DNA of 19,761 nt from Betaproteobacteria bacterium (lineage in GTDB: Bacteria; Pseudomonadota; Gammaproteobacteria; Burkholderiales; CAIKXV01): NCBI GenBank assembly GCA_947456915.1, contig CANGUQ010000012.1:1-19761 (forward strand), given 5' to 3'. Shown here piece after piece: positions 7,998 through 15,273 of this stretch; position 1 is the first letter of the stretch, and every line of letters starts with the position of its first letter. The translations under genes were made by a program, and so were the position numbers. The notes below the pieces were generated by a model. That model was not told the DNA's origin and made no database searches. It was given only the letters and a program-made list of their open reading frames with translations.

Positions 7998-9532
7998 CCA
8001 CCGCGCCACGCCTCGATCTGCGCGGGATCACTCGCCGTTATCCCGGCGTGACCGCCTGCGATGGCATCGACCTCACCGTGCAGCCCGGCGAGATCCACGC
8101 CGTTCTCGGGGAGAACGGCGCCGGCAAGTCCACGCTGATGAAGATCGTCTACGGCGCGGTCCGACCGGATGCCGGCAGCATGCGCTGGGACGGCGCAGAC
8201 GTTCAGGTCGCGAGTCCCGCCGACGCGCGCCGCCTTGGCATCAGCATGGTGTACCAGCACTTCAGCCTGTTCGACACGCTCACCGTGGCCGAGAACATCT
8301 GGCTGGGTCTCGAACGCGGCCCTTCGCTCGCCCGCGTCTGCGAGCAGATCGCGCAGGTGGCCGGCACCTACGGCCTGCACATCGCAGCGCAGCGCCCGGT
8401 GCACGCCCTCTCCGTCGGCGAGCGCCAGAGGGTCGAGATCGTGCGCGCGCTGCTCACCTCGCCGCGCCTGCTGATCCTCGATGAACCGACCTCCGTGCTC
8501 ACGCCGCAGGCGGTGGAGTCGCTGTTCGTCACGCTGCGCCAGCTCGCGGCGGAGGGCTGCAGCATCCTCTACATCAGCCACAAGCTGGAGGAGATCCGCT
8601 CGCTGTGCCAGCGCTGCACGGTGCTGCGCTCGGGCCGGGTGACCGGTGTGGTCGACCCGCGCGACCACGACGCGGCGTCCCTGTCGCGGATGATGATCGG
8701 TGCCGAACCTCCGGCGCTCGCGCACGGCGCCGCCGCGCCCGGCGAGCGGGCGCTCAGCGTGCGCGGGCTCAGCCTGCCCGCCACCGAGGTGCACGGCACG
8801 GACCTGCACGCGCTGGATCTCGAGGTGCACTGCGGTGAACTGGTGGGTATCGCCGGCATCTCCGGCAATGGCCAGCAGGCGCTGATGGCTGCCCTGTCGG
8901 GCGAAGACCGCCGCGCCCGCGCCGGCACCATCATGCTGTTCGACCGGGACGTCTCGGCCGCCTCGCCGGGCGAGCGGCGGGCAGCGGGCCTGCACAGCGT
9001 GCCCGAGGAACGGCTGGGCCGCGGCGCCGTGCCGGCGATGAGCCTGGCACACAACACCCTGCTCACCCGCCGGCTGCCCTCCCCCCTGCCCGGCCTGCTG
9101 CCGCTGCGGCGCATGCGCGAGCTCGCCAGCCGGGTGATCGACCGCTTCCGGGTCAAGGCCGCCGGTCCCCACGCCGCGGCGCGCAGCCTGTCCGGCGGCA
9201 ACCTGCAGAAGTTCATCGTCGGCCGCGAGATCGACGCCCGACCGCGCGTGCTGCTGGTGAGCCAGCCGACGTGGGGCGTGGACGTCGGTGCGGCCGCGCA
9301 GATCCGCGCCGAACTGCTCGCACTGCGCGACGAGGGCTGCGCGGTGCTGGTCGTGAGCGAAGAGCTCGACGAGCTGTTCGCGATCAGCGATCGGCTGTAC
9401 GTGATGGCGCGCGGTCGCCTGTCGCCCGCCGTTCCCGCAGGCCGGATCGATGCAACCACGATCGGCACCTGGATGTCCGGCCTGTGGCCCGGCGCCGATC
9501 CGCGGCAGGAGAACGCCAGTGCTGCGGCTTGA
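7994..9532 (+). CDS. BMP-type ABC transporter, two-domain ATP-binding protein
   Basis: This 512-residue cytoplasmic ATPase has two ABC domains in tandem, as in the nucleoside-importing NupO family and sugar ATPases such as RbsA. The N-terminal domain is fully canonical: Walker A GENGAGKST (39-47), signature LSVGERQRVEI and Walker B LLILDEPTSVL. The C-terminal domain is degenerate at Walker A (GISGNGQQAL) but keeps the signature LSGGNLQKFIVGREI. Its Walker B reads VLLVSQPTWGVDVG, with Gln where the catalytic Glu would be; this asymmetry is usual for the family. ATG 7994 overlaps the guanine deaminase stop by four bases. Two permease genes and a BMP lipoprotein gene follow, making a complete importer. 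A purine base or nucleoside is the likely cargo, inferred from context. Confidence 0.93.
   Translation: MTTAPRLDLRGITRRYPGVTACDGIDLTVQPGEIHAVLGENGAGKSTLMKIVYGAVRPDAGSMRWDGADVQVASPADARRLGISMVYQHFSLFDTLTVAENIWLGLERGPSLARVCEQIAQVAGTYGLHIAAQRPVHALSVGERQRVEIVRALLTSPRLLILDEPTSVLTPQAVESLFVTLRQLAAEGCSILYISHKLEEIRSLCQRCTVLRSGRVTGVVDPRDHDAASLSRMMIGAEPPALAHGAAAPGERALSVRGLSLPATEVHGTDLHALDLEVHCGELVGIAGISGNGQQALMAALSGEDRRARAGTIMLFDRDVSAASPGERRAAGLHSVPEERLGRGAVPAMSLAHNTLLTRRLPSPLPGLLPLRRMRELASRVIDRFRVKAAGPHAAARSLSGGNLQKFIVGREIDARPRVLLVSQPTWGVDVGAAAQIRAELLALRDEGCAVLVVSEELDELFAISDRLYVMARGRLSPAVPAGRIDATTIGTWMSGLWPGADPRQENASAAA
9507..9511 (+). promoter_or_regulatory. Ribosome binding site deciding the GTG start of the first permease
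   Basis: AGGAG at 9507-9511 is seven bases before GTG 9519, inside the end of the ATPase gene. It fixes the permease start there rather than at the ATG 69 bases upstream, which lacks such a site, and implies a 14-base overlap between the genes. Confidence 0.75.
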
Positions 9533-10589
9533 ACCTCGTCCCGAGCCGTCGCTGGCGATGAGCCTGATCTCGCCGCTGATCGCGCTGCTGCTCACCGCCG
9601 TGATCGCCGCCGCGATGTTTGCCGCGCTCGGCAAGGATCCCGTACGCGGGCTCGACGTCTTCTTCGTCCAGCCGCTGAGCGGACTGCGGGCAATCAGCGA
9701 GGTACTGCTCAAGGCCACGCCGCTGGTGCTGTGCGCGCTCGGGCTGGCGGTCTGCTATCGCGCGAACGTGTGGAACATCGGTGCGGAGGGTCAGCTGCTC
9801 GCCGGCGCGATGGCGGCCGGAGGCGTGGCCCTGTGGATCGCCGGGGCGATGCCCGGCATGCCGCGCGGCAGTCTCGCCATCGCGCTGCTGGTGGCCGGAA
9901 TCCTCGGCGGCATGGCGTGGGCGGCGATCACCGCACTGCTGCGCGATCGCTTCAACGCCAACGAGATCCTGGTCAGCCTGATGCTGGTCTACGTGGCGCA
10001 GCAGCTGATGAACTACCTCGTGTTCGGTCCCTGGCGCGACCCGCAGGGCTTCAACTTCCCGCAGACGCCGACCTTTCCTGCGTCGACCTGGCTGCTGCCG
10101 CTGTGGCAGGGCACCCGCCTGCACTGGGGCGCGGTGCTCGCGCCGCTGCTCGCCCTCGGCGCGTGGGCGCTGCTGTTCCGCTCCTGGCGCGGGTACGAAC
10201 TCCAGGTCGGCGGACTCGCGCCGATGGCGGCGCGCTATGCGGGCTTCTCGCCGCGCGTGGCGCTGTGGTTCGTGCTGCTGCTCTCCGGCGGGCTCGCCGG
10301 GCTCGCCGGCGCGATGGAAGTGGCCGGCCCGGTGCGCCAGCTCACGCCCTATCTCAGCACCGGCATCGGTTTCACCGCGATCATCGTCTGCTTCGTCGGA
10401 CGCCTGCACCCGGTGGGCATCGTGTTCGCCGGCATCCTGCTCTCGATGATGGTGATCGGCGGGGAACTCGCACAGTCGCGCCTGGGCCTGCCCAATGCGC
10501 TGAGCGGTGTCTTCCAGGGGCTGCTGCTGTTCCTGCTGCTCGCCTGCGACACGTTCGTCGCGAATCGCCTGCGCCGGAGCGTCGCATGA
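9519..10589 (+). CDS. BMP-type ABC transporter permease, NupP-like
   Basis: This 356-residue integral inner-membrane protein belongs to the BPD_transp_2 family. It begins with a short cytoplasmic stretch, then a hydrophobic helix from about residue 14 to 38, and several further helices. The family motif NIGAEGQ (86-92) follows the second hydrophobic segment, and the coupling region FNANEILVSLMLVYVAQQ is typical. It is longer than the second permease by about 50 residues, as NupP/YufP-type subunits are relative to NupQ/YufQ types. GTG 9519 is chosen because of the AGGAG site and the hydrophobic helix that follows soon after. It overlaps the next gene by four bases (ATGA). It forms the translocation pore with the next gene's product. 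Confidence 0.92.
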   Translation: MLRLEPRPEPSLAMSLISPLIALLLTAVIAAAMFAALGKDPVRGLDVFFVQPLSGLRAISEVLLKATPLVLCALGLAVCYRANVWNIGAEGQLLAGAMAAGGVALWIAGAMPGMPRGSLAIALLVAGILGGMAWAAITALLRDRFNANEILVSLMLVYVAQQLMNYLVFGPWRDPQGFNFPQTPTFPASTWLLPLWQGTRLHWGAVLAPLLALGAWALLFRSWRGYELQVGGLAPMAARYAGFSPRVALWFVLLLSGGLAGLAGAMEVAGPVRQLTPYLSTGIGFTAIIVCFVGRLHPVGIVFAGILLSMMVIGGELAQSRLGLPNALSGVFQGLLLFLLLACDTFVANRLRRSVA

Positions 10590-11506
10590 ACGAGATCGCC
10601 CTGCTGCTGGCGGCGACGATCGCCTCGGGCACACCGCTCGCGCTGGCCGGGCTCGGGCTGCTGCTCAATGAGCGCGCAGGCGTGCTCAACCTCGGTGCGG
10701 AGGGCATGATGCTGGTGGCCGCGATCGCCGGCTTCGCGACCGCGCACGCGACCGGCAGCGACACCCTCGCCTTCGCGGCCGGCGCCGCGGCCGGCGCGGG
10801 CATGGCCCTGATCTTCGGCGCGCTGGTGATCGGGCTCAACACCAACCAGTACGCGACCGGACTCGCGCTGTCGATCTTCGGCGCCGGCTTCTCGGCCTTC
10901 GTCGGTGCGGGTTACGTCGGGCAACGCCTCTCCGACCGGGCGCAGTGGGCGATCCCCCTGCTCTCGGACATCCCGCTGCTCGGGCCTGCGCTGTTTCGCC
11001 AGCATCCGCTCGCGTGGCTGGCGATCGCGCTGTGCGTGGTCACTGCCCTCTTCCTGTACCGCACCCGCGCCGGGCTCGTGCTGCGCGCGATCGGCGAGTC
11101 GCCGGAGTCGGCCCACGCTCTGGGCTATCCTGTGCGCACGCTGCGGCTGCTGGCCGTGATGGGCGGGGGTGCGCTGTGCGGCCTCGCCGGGGCGTTCCTG
11201 TCGGTCGTCTACGCGCCGATGTGGGTCGAGGGACTGGTCGCCGGGCGCGGCTGGATCGCGCTGGCGCTGACCCCGTTCGCGACCTGGCGACCGGCACGTG
11301 TGTTGCTCGGCGCCTATCTCTTCGGCGGTCTGACGATGTTGCAGTTCTGGATGCAGACCGCCGGGGTGCCGATCGCGAGCTACTGGCTTGCGATGGCGCC
11401 CTACGTCGCTACCATCGTGGTACTTGCAATCATCAGCCGCAACCCGCTCTGGATCCGCATCAACATGCCCGCCTCGCTTGGCCGGCCTTTTCACCCGGGC
11501 GGTTGA
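10586..11506 (+). CDS. BMP-type ABC transporter permease, NupQ-like
   Basis: This 306-residue hydrophobic protein is the second half of the inner-membrane pore. It starts with a membrane helix (LLLAATIASGTPLALAGLGL, about 6-25), followed directly by the family motif LNERAGVLNLGAEGMML (NLGAEG at 35-40). Several helices and the cytoplasmic coupling loop with GESPESAHALGYPVRTLRLL follow. The latter part shows the usual GLAGAFLSVVYAPMWVEGLV block. ATG 10586 overlaps the previous stop as ATGA. The stop codon lies in the loop of a terminator-like hairpin (11495-11520) that separates this gene from the binding-protein gene. Confidence 0.92.
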   Translation: MNEIALLLAATIASGTPLALAGLGLLLNERAGVLNLGAEGMMLVAAIAGFATAHATGSDTLAFAAGAAAGAGMALIFGALVIGLNTNQYATGLALSIFGAGFSAFVGAGYVGQRLSDRAQWAIPLLSDIPLLGPALFRQHPLAWLAIALCVVTALFLYRTRAGLVLRAIGESPESAHALGYPVRTLRLLAVMGGGALCGLAGAFLSVVYAPMWVEGLVAGRGWIALALTPFATWRPARVLLGAYLFGGLTMLQFWMQTAGVPIASYWLAMAPYVATIVVLAIISRNPLWIRINMPASLGRPFHPGG

Positions 11507-11520
11507 CGCCCGGCGTTTTT
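11495..11520 (+). terminator. Terminator-like hairpin between permease and binding-protein gene
   Basis: A perfect 7-bp stem pairs CCGGGCG (11495-11501) with CGCCCGG (11507-11513) across a five-base loop, then two bases and five Ts. The form is that of an intrinsic terminator or attenuator. The permease stop codon sits in the loop. The following ATG is only 22 bases after the T run, so a separate promoter after it is unlikely. It may act as a partial terminator or as an mRNA-processing or stability element. Confidence 0.55.
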
Positions 11521-11541
11521 CAACCACAGGGAGACACAACG

Positions 11542-12687
11542 ATGACCGACTTTCGCAAGCGCGCCCTCCTTACCGGCGCGGGTGCCGCTGCCGCCGTCTC
11601 GGCGCTCGGACTGGCCGGCTGCGGCAAGAAGGAGGAGCCGGCGCCGAAATCGGCGGCGCCCGCACCTGCGCCCAAGCCCGAGCCGCTGAAGGCGGCGTGG
11701 GTGTACGTCGGGCCGGTCGGGGACGCCGGCTGGTCATTCGCCCACGATCAGGGGCGCAAGGCGGTCGACAAGGAATTCGGCGACCGCGTGCAGACGTCGT
11801 TCGTCGAGAAGGTGCCCGAAGGCGCCGACGCCGAGCGCGTGATCCGCGACCTCGCCACGCAGGGCAACAGGATCATCTTCGCGACCTCCTTCGGCTTCAT
11901 GGAGCCGATGCTCAAGGTCGCCTCCGAGTTCCCGCAGATCAAGTTCGAGCACGCGACCGGCTACAAGACCGCCGACAACATGCGGATCTACGACGCCAAG
12001 TTCTTCGAGGACGCGTATCTGGCGGGCGTCATCGCCGGTGCGATGACCAAGACCAACACGCTGGGTTTCGTCGGCAGCTTCCCGATTCCCGAGGTGCTGC
12101 GCAACATCAACGCCTACACGCTCGGCGCGCAGAGCGTGAATCCGAAGATCCGCACCCGCGTCGTCTGGGTGAACACCTGGTTCGATCCGCCGAAGGAAGC
12201 GGAGGCCGCGCAGAGCCTGATCAACGCCGGCGCCGACGTGCTGCTGCAGAACACCGACTCCACCGCCGTGCTGCAGACGGCGGAGAAGAACGGCAAGTAC
12301 GCGTTCGGCTGGGACAGCGACATGAGCGCATTCGCGCCCAAGGCCCACCTCGCCTCGTGCATCGTCGACTGGAGCAACTACTACAAGAAGGCGGTGAAGG
12401 ACGTGATGGACGGCACCTGGAAGGTCGAACGGACCGTCTGGGGCGTGAAGGAAGGCCAGAACGCGCTGGTCAAGGTCTCCGAGGTGGTCCCGGCGGAGAT
12501 TCGTGCCCAGGTCGAGAAGCTCTCGGCCGGCCTCAAGGACGACAGCTTCGCGGTGTTCACCGGCCCCGTGCTGGACAACGCCGGCAAGGAGCGTCTGCCC
12601 AAGGGCGAGACCGCCACGCAGGAGTGGCGCGACAAGGTCGACTTCTACGTGCGCGGCGTCGAGGGCCGCATTCCGGCAGGCAAGTAG
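11542..12687 (+). CDS. BMP/PnrA-family substrate-binding lipoprotein
   Basis: This 381-residue protein is the extracytoplasmic receptor of the adjacent ABC importer. Its N-terminus has a lysine/arginine-rich start, a hydrophobic core and the lipobox LAGC (lipidated Cys27). A Lys/Pro/Ala-rich linker to about residue 50 tethers the binding domain to the membrane. The mature domain begins AAWVYVGPVGDAGWSFAHDQ, the usual opening of the BMP family, and contains NRIIFATSFGF, DAYLAGVIAGAM and NAGADVLLQNTDS. BMP proteins bind nucleosides, purines and sometimes riboflavin or other ligands, so the guanine deaminase linkage favours a purine. ATG 11542 has AGGGAG eight bases upstream. The Rieske gene starts six bases after its stop. 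Confidence 0.94.
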   Translation: MTDFRKRALLTGAGAAAAVSALGLAGCGKKEEPAPKSAAPAPAPKPEPLKAAWVYVGPVGDAGWSFAHDQGRKAVDKEFGDRVQTSFVEKVPEGADAERVIRDLATQGNRIIFATSFGFMEPMLKVASEFPQIKFEHATGYKTADNMRIYDAKFFEDAYLAGVIAGAMTKTNTLGFVGSFPIPEVLRNINAYTLGAQSVNPKIRTRVVWVNTWFDPPKEAEAAQSLINAGADVLLQNTDSTAVLQTAEKNGKYAFGWDSDMSAFAPKAHLASCIVDWSNYYKKAVKDVMDGTWKVERTVWGVKEGQNALVKVSEVVPAEIRAQVEKLSAGLKDDSFAVFTGPVLDNAGKERLPKGETATQEWRDKVDFYVRGVEGRIPAGK

Positions 12688-12693
12688 ACCCGC

Positions 12694-13689
12694 GTGACCG
12701 CGCCGGCGGCCACCGTACGGGACCCCGAAGGGACACCTGTCCCCTCCGGGGTCTGGGTGCCGGTTGCCGCTGTCGCGGACCTCGCTGTCGCCCCGGTGGC
12801 GGCACGGGCCTTCGGCGTCGATCTCGCCGTGTGGCGTGACGGAAATGCCGTGCACGCGCTGGTCGATCGCTGCCCCCATCGTGGTGCGCGTCTGTCGCTC
12901 GGGCGCATCGTCGCGAGCGGCCTGCAGTGTGCGTACCATGGCTGGACATTCGCTGGCGACGGGCGTTGCCTGCGTGTGCCTGCGCAGCCCGACTTCCAGC
13001 CTCCGGAGGCGCATCGCGCCCGGCGCTGGCACGCCTGCGTGGAGCACGAGCTGGTCTGGGTCAGCCCGGCAGGCCCGGCCGCCGCGCCGCCTGCGCTCGG
13101 GGATCTTCCCGCGCGGCGGGTGCTCAGCGGCCCGTTCACCGTCACCACCAGCGCGCCACGGGTCGTCGAGAACTTCCTCGACATCGCGCACTTCGAGTTC
13201 GTCCACCCGGGCACGCTCGGCGAGGTCGGACAACCGCCTCCGGCCGACTATCCGGTCGTACCCACTGCCGACGGGCGCCCGTGCATTGCGTCGGTACGCG
13301 TGTGGCAGCCACGTGCGACGGCTGCGGCGACCTGCGGACACTGGGTCGACTACCGCTACGAAGTGCTCGGTGCATACAGCGCCCTGCTCGTCAAGCAGCC
13401 CGAGCACGGCGCGCCCGGCGACGCCTACGCGCTGTTCGTGCTGCCGGTCGAGGAAACGGTGAGCCGCGTGTGGTTCGTTCAGGCCACGGCCGACACGACA
13501 ACCCCCGAGTCGACGCTGCGCGAGTTCCAGCACGCCGTGTTCGCGCAGGACCAGCCGGTACTCGAATCGCAGCAGCCTCGGCGCCTGCCACTGGACCGGT
13601 CCGCCGAACGCCACTGTGCCGCCGATCGGCTGGCGAACGCCTATCGCGACTGGTTGCAGCGGTCCGGCGTGCGCTACGGCACCTGCTGA
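12694..13689 (+). CDS. Rieske non-heme iron oxygenase, NdmA-like
   Basis: The 331-residue protein has an N-terminal Rieske domain with CPHRGARLS (Cys60, His62) and CAYHGW (Cys79, His82) ligating a 2Fe-2S cluster. The C-terminal domain holds a mononuclear iron site: VENFLDIAHFEFVHPGTL gives the bridging Asp163 and ligands His166 and His171, and AQDQPVLESQ gives Asp286. Both blocks closely resemble the methylxanthine N-demethylases NdmA/NdmB as I recall them, so oxidation of a purine or related N-heterocycle is a reasonable inference. The substrate is unknown. Such enzymes need a reductase, and none lies in the window. GTG 12694, six bases after the binding-protein stop, lacks a clear Shine-Dalgarno site. 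A long palindrome falls in codons 10-20, and the conserved domain starts at Trp21, so the exact N-terminus is uncertain. Confidence 0.88.
   Translation: MTAPAATVRDPEGTPVPSGVWVPVAAVADLAVAPVAARAFGVDLAVWRDGNAVHALVDRCPHRGARLSLGRIVASGLQCAYHGWTFAGDGRCLRVPAQPDFQPPEAHRARRWHACVEHELVWVSPAGPAAAPPALGDLPARRVLSGPFTVTTSAPRVVENFLDIAHFEFVHPGTLGEVGQPPPADYPVVPTADGRPCIASVRVWQPRATAAATCGHWVDYRYEVLGAYSALLVKQPEHGAPGDAYALFVLPVEETVSRVWFVQATADTTTPESTLREFQHAVFAQDQPVLESQQPRRLPLDRSAERHCAADRLANAYRDWLQRSGVRYGTC
12721..12753. repeat. 33-base palindrome within the 5' end of the Rieske gene
   Basis: Outer arms GACCCCG (12721-12727) and CGGGGTC (12747-12753) enclose inner arms GGGACA (12730-12735) and TGTCCC (12738-12743). Only a two-base apex and a small AA/CTC internal loop are unpaired. 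This would be a very stable hairpin directly after the binding-protein gene. It resembles REP-type palindromes found between bacterial genes, but I cannot see a second copy in the window. Confidence 0.7.
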
Positions 13690-14097
13690 GGGCGGGACGC
13701 ACGTAGGGACGCAGAAACGGCCCGCCGGGATCAGGCAGCCGTTCCGGGCGTGCCGAGCCACGTGGGCACGAACCCGGTGTCGCCACGCCGCAAGCGCTGC
13801 GCGGTGACGGGAAGCGGGCTGCGGATGCGCGCGGGCGAGGTGGACTCGTGCACCGTGTGTGCCCGCGCGCACGCGCGCACGCCCGACACTGAGGCGTCCA
13901 GTCGAGCACGGGAGTGCGCGATACGCGCGAACAGCGGGGTGTGGCCGCAGGGCGGCATCGGGCGAGGCGTCCTGTCGCGATGCCACGACTCTTGCGCCTG
14001 CTGCGCGTGCGTAGTCGTGAGTCGCGGTGCCCGCATCGGGGATCAGGCGGCGACCTGCGCCTGGGGCAACGACAAATACGACAGGGAGAGAATACGG
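13690..14097. other. Intergenic region upstream of the Tsx-like gene (no gene seen)
   Basis: These 408 bases contain no recognisable coding region; open frames through them give Cys/Arg/Ala-rich nonsense. A 6-bp inverted repeat (13691-13696 with 13721-13726) follows the Rieske stop but lacks a T run. An alternating purine-pyrimidine tract lies at 13864-13882. I do not see a clear sigma-70 promoter. AGGGAG at 14083-14088 is a good Shine-Dalgarno site for ATG 14098. Confidence 0.6.
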
Positions 14098-14987
14098 ATG
14101 AACACGTCAGACGTACGTGCGAAGACGGCCGCCGTCGCAGCCGCGGTGACTCTTGCAGCGCTGGGCATCGCGGGCAGCCAGCCGGCTGCGACCGCGGACG
14201 GAGCAGCACCTCGATCGGGTGGCGCTACGGCACCCAGTTCGCCGAGCCGTTCAACACGCGCGACATCAAGAAGAACATCTTCAATCTCACGCACGTCAGC
14301 GGCTACACCTGCGGCACCAACTTCTTCAACGTCGATGCGCTGTTCTCCGATGGCGCAGACCCGAAGAACGCGCGATCGAGCGAGGGTACACAGGAAGCCT
14401 ACATCGTCTACCGGCACACCTTCGATCTCAACAAGATCACCGGCGCCGACCTCAAGTTCGGCCCGGTGCGCGGGGTCGGCTTCACGCTCGGCTTCGACGT
14501 CAACGCCAAGAACGACGTCGGCTACAACTCGGCCAGGCGGATGATCGTCGCCGGCCCCACGCTGAAGTTCAACGTGTCCGGCTTCCTCGACGTGAGTCTG
14601 CTGCAGCTTTGGGAGAGCAATGCACCGTGCAACACCTCCAACACGCCCACCTCGTGCGTCGCGCGCTACTCCTACGACCCGCACCCCATGCTCAGCGTGG
14701 TGTGGGGCATCCCGGTCGGCAGCCTGCCGCTGTCGTTCGAGGGCTACGCCAACTTCATCGCTGCGAAGGGCCGTAACGAGTTCGGCGCCGAAACCGCGGC
14801 AGAGACGAACATCGACATGATGCTGATGCTCGATGTGGGCGCCGCCACCGGCTACAGGAAGGGCGTGTTCAAGGTCGGGCTCGAGTACCAGTACTGGAAG
14901 AACAAGTTCGGCAACAACGCCTCGGGGCTGGCCGGCTCCGGCGCGTTCGCCAAGACGCCGATGATCCGCGCGCAGTACTGCTTCTGA
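14098..14987 (+). CDS. Tsx-like outer-membrane channel protein, apparently frameshifted after the signal peptide
   Basis: The mature part resembles nucleoside-specific Tsx-type 'outer envelope' beta-barrels: WRYGTQFAEPFN, THVSGYTCGTNFFNVDALFS, EAYIVYRHTFDLNKI, GPVRGVGFTLGFD, IEYQYWKNKFGN-like GLEYQYWKNKFGN and the C-terminal aromatic ending AQYCF. The signal peptide is read from ATG 14098 (AGGGAG eight bases upstream), with the hydrophobic AAVAAAVTLAALGIAG and cleavage site PAATA. It lies one frame away from the mature part, which has no plausible start of its own. One extra base near 14197-14206 would join them as DG-SSTSIGWRYG. Either the gene carries a one-base deletion or the sequence has an error. 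Such barrels let nucleosides and similar solutes cross the outer membrane, fitting the adjacent purine operon. A perfect terminator follows. Confidence 0.8.
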
Positions 14988-15014
14988 GCCTGCAGCGGCA
15001 GACAGCGGCAAACG

Positions 15015-15046
15015 CCCGGCACGGTGTGCGTACCGTGCCGGGTTTT
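15015..15046 (+). terminator. Intrinsic terminator after the Tsx-like gene
   Basis: CCCGGCACGGT (15015-15025) pairs perfectly over 11 bp with ACCGTGCCGGG (15032-15042) across a six-base loop, followed at once by TTTT. It begins 28 bases after the stop codon of the Tsx-like gene. On the minus strand only three Ts follow, so it would be a weaker stop for the leftward hydrolase/transporter unit. Confidence 0.88.
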
Positions 15047-15090
15047 CCCGGGCAGCGAGACGGCACGTTCGCCGACCTGCTGCGCACCGG

Positions 15091-15176
15091 ACAGCCTCTG
15101 TTCACGCGACGGCCCCGGCATCACCGAAGTCACGACAGCCTCTGTTCACGCGACGCCTGGCATCACCGAAGTCACG
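15091..15176. repeat. Two-copy tandem direct repeat (44 and 42 bases)
   Basis: Copy one is 15091-15134 and copy two 15135-15176, directly adjoining. Each begins ACAGCCTCTGTTCACGCGAC and ends GGCATCACCGAAGTCACG. They differ by a two-base indel and one substitution in the middle. The repeat lies between the 3' ends of two convergent units and is non-coding; its role is unknown. Confidence 0.85.
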
Positions 15177-15273
15177 CGAGCCGTCCGCTCCTCGTGTGCG
15201 ACTTCGTGACCCGCGCTCGTCGGCCCGTCGGCGCCACGCAACCTCCCGGGTGCGGCAGGACGCTGCCCGGCTT

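Noticed and set aside
7685..9718. 677-codon open frame on the minus strand opposite guanine deaminase and the first ATPase
   Set aside because: Antisense shadow that crosses a real gene boundary and has a low-complexity translation.
13981..13995. Sigma-54-like promoter TGCCACGACTCTTGC upstream of the Tsx-like gene
   Set aside because: Spacing and most bases fit, but the near-invariant GG of the -24 element reads GC, so it is unlikely to be functional.
15091..15176. Tandem repeat considered as a CRISPR fragment
   Set aside because: The two units adjoin directly with no spacer, are not palindromic in the CRISPR manner, and no cas gene is present.
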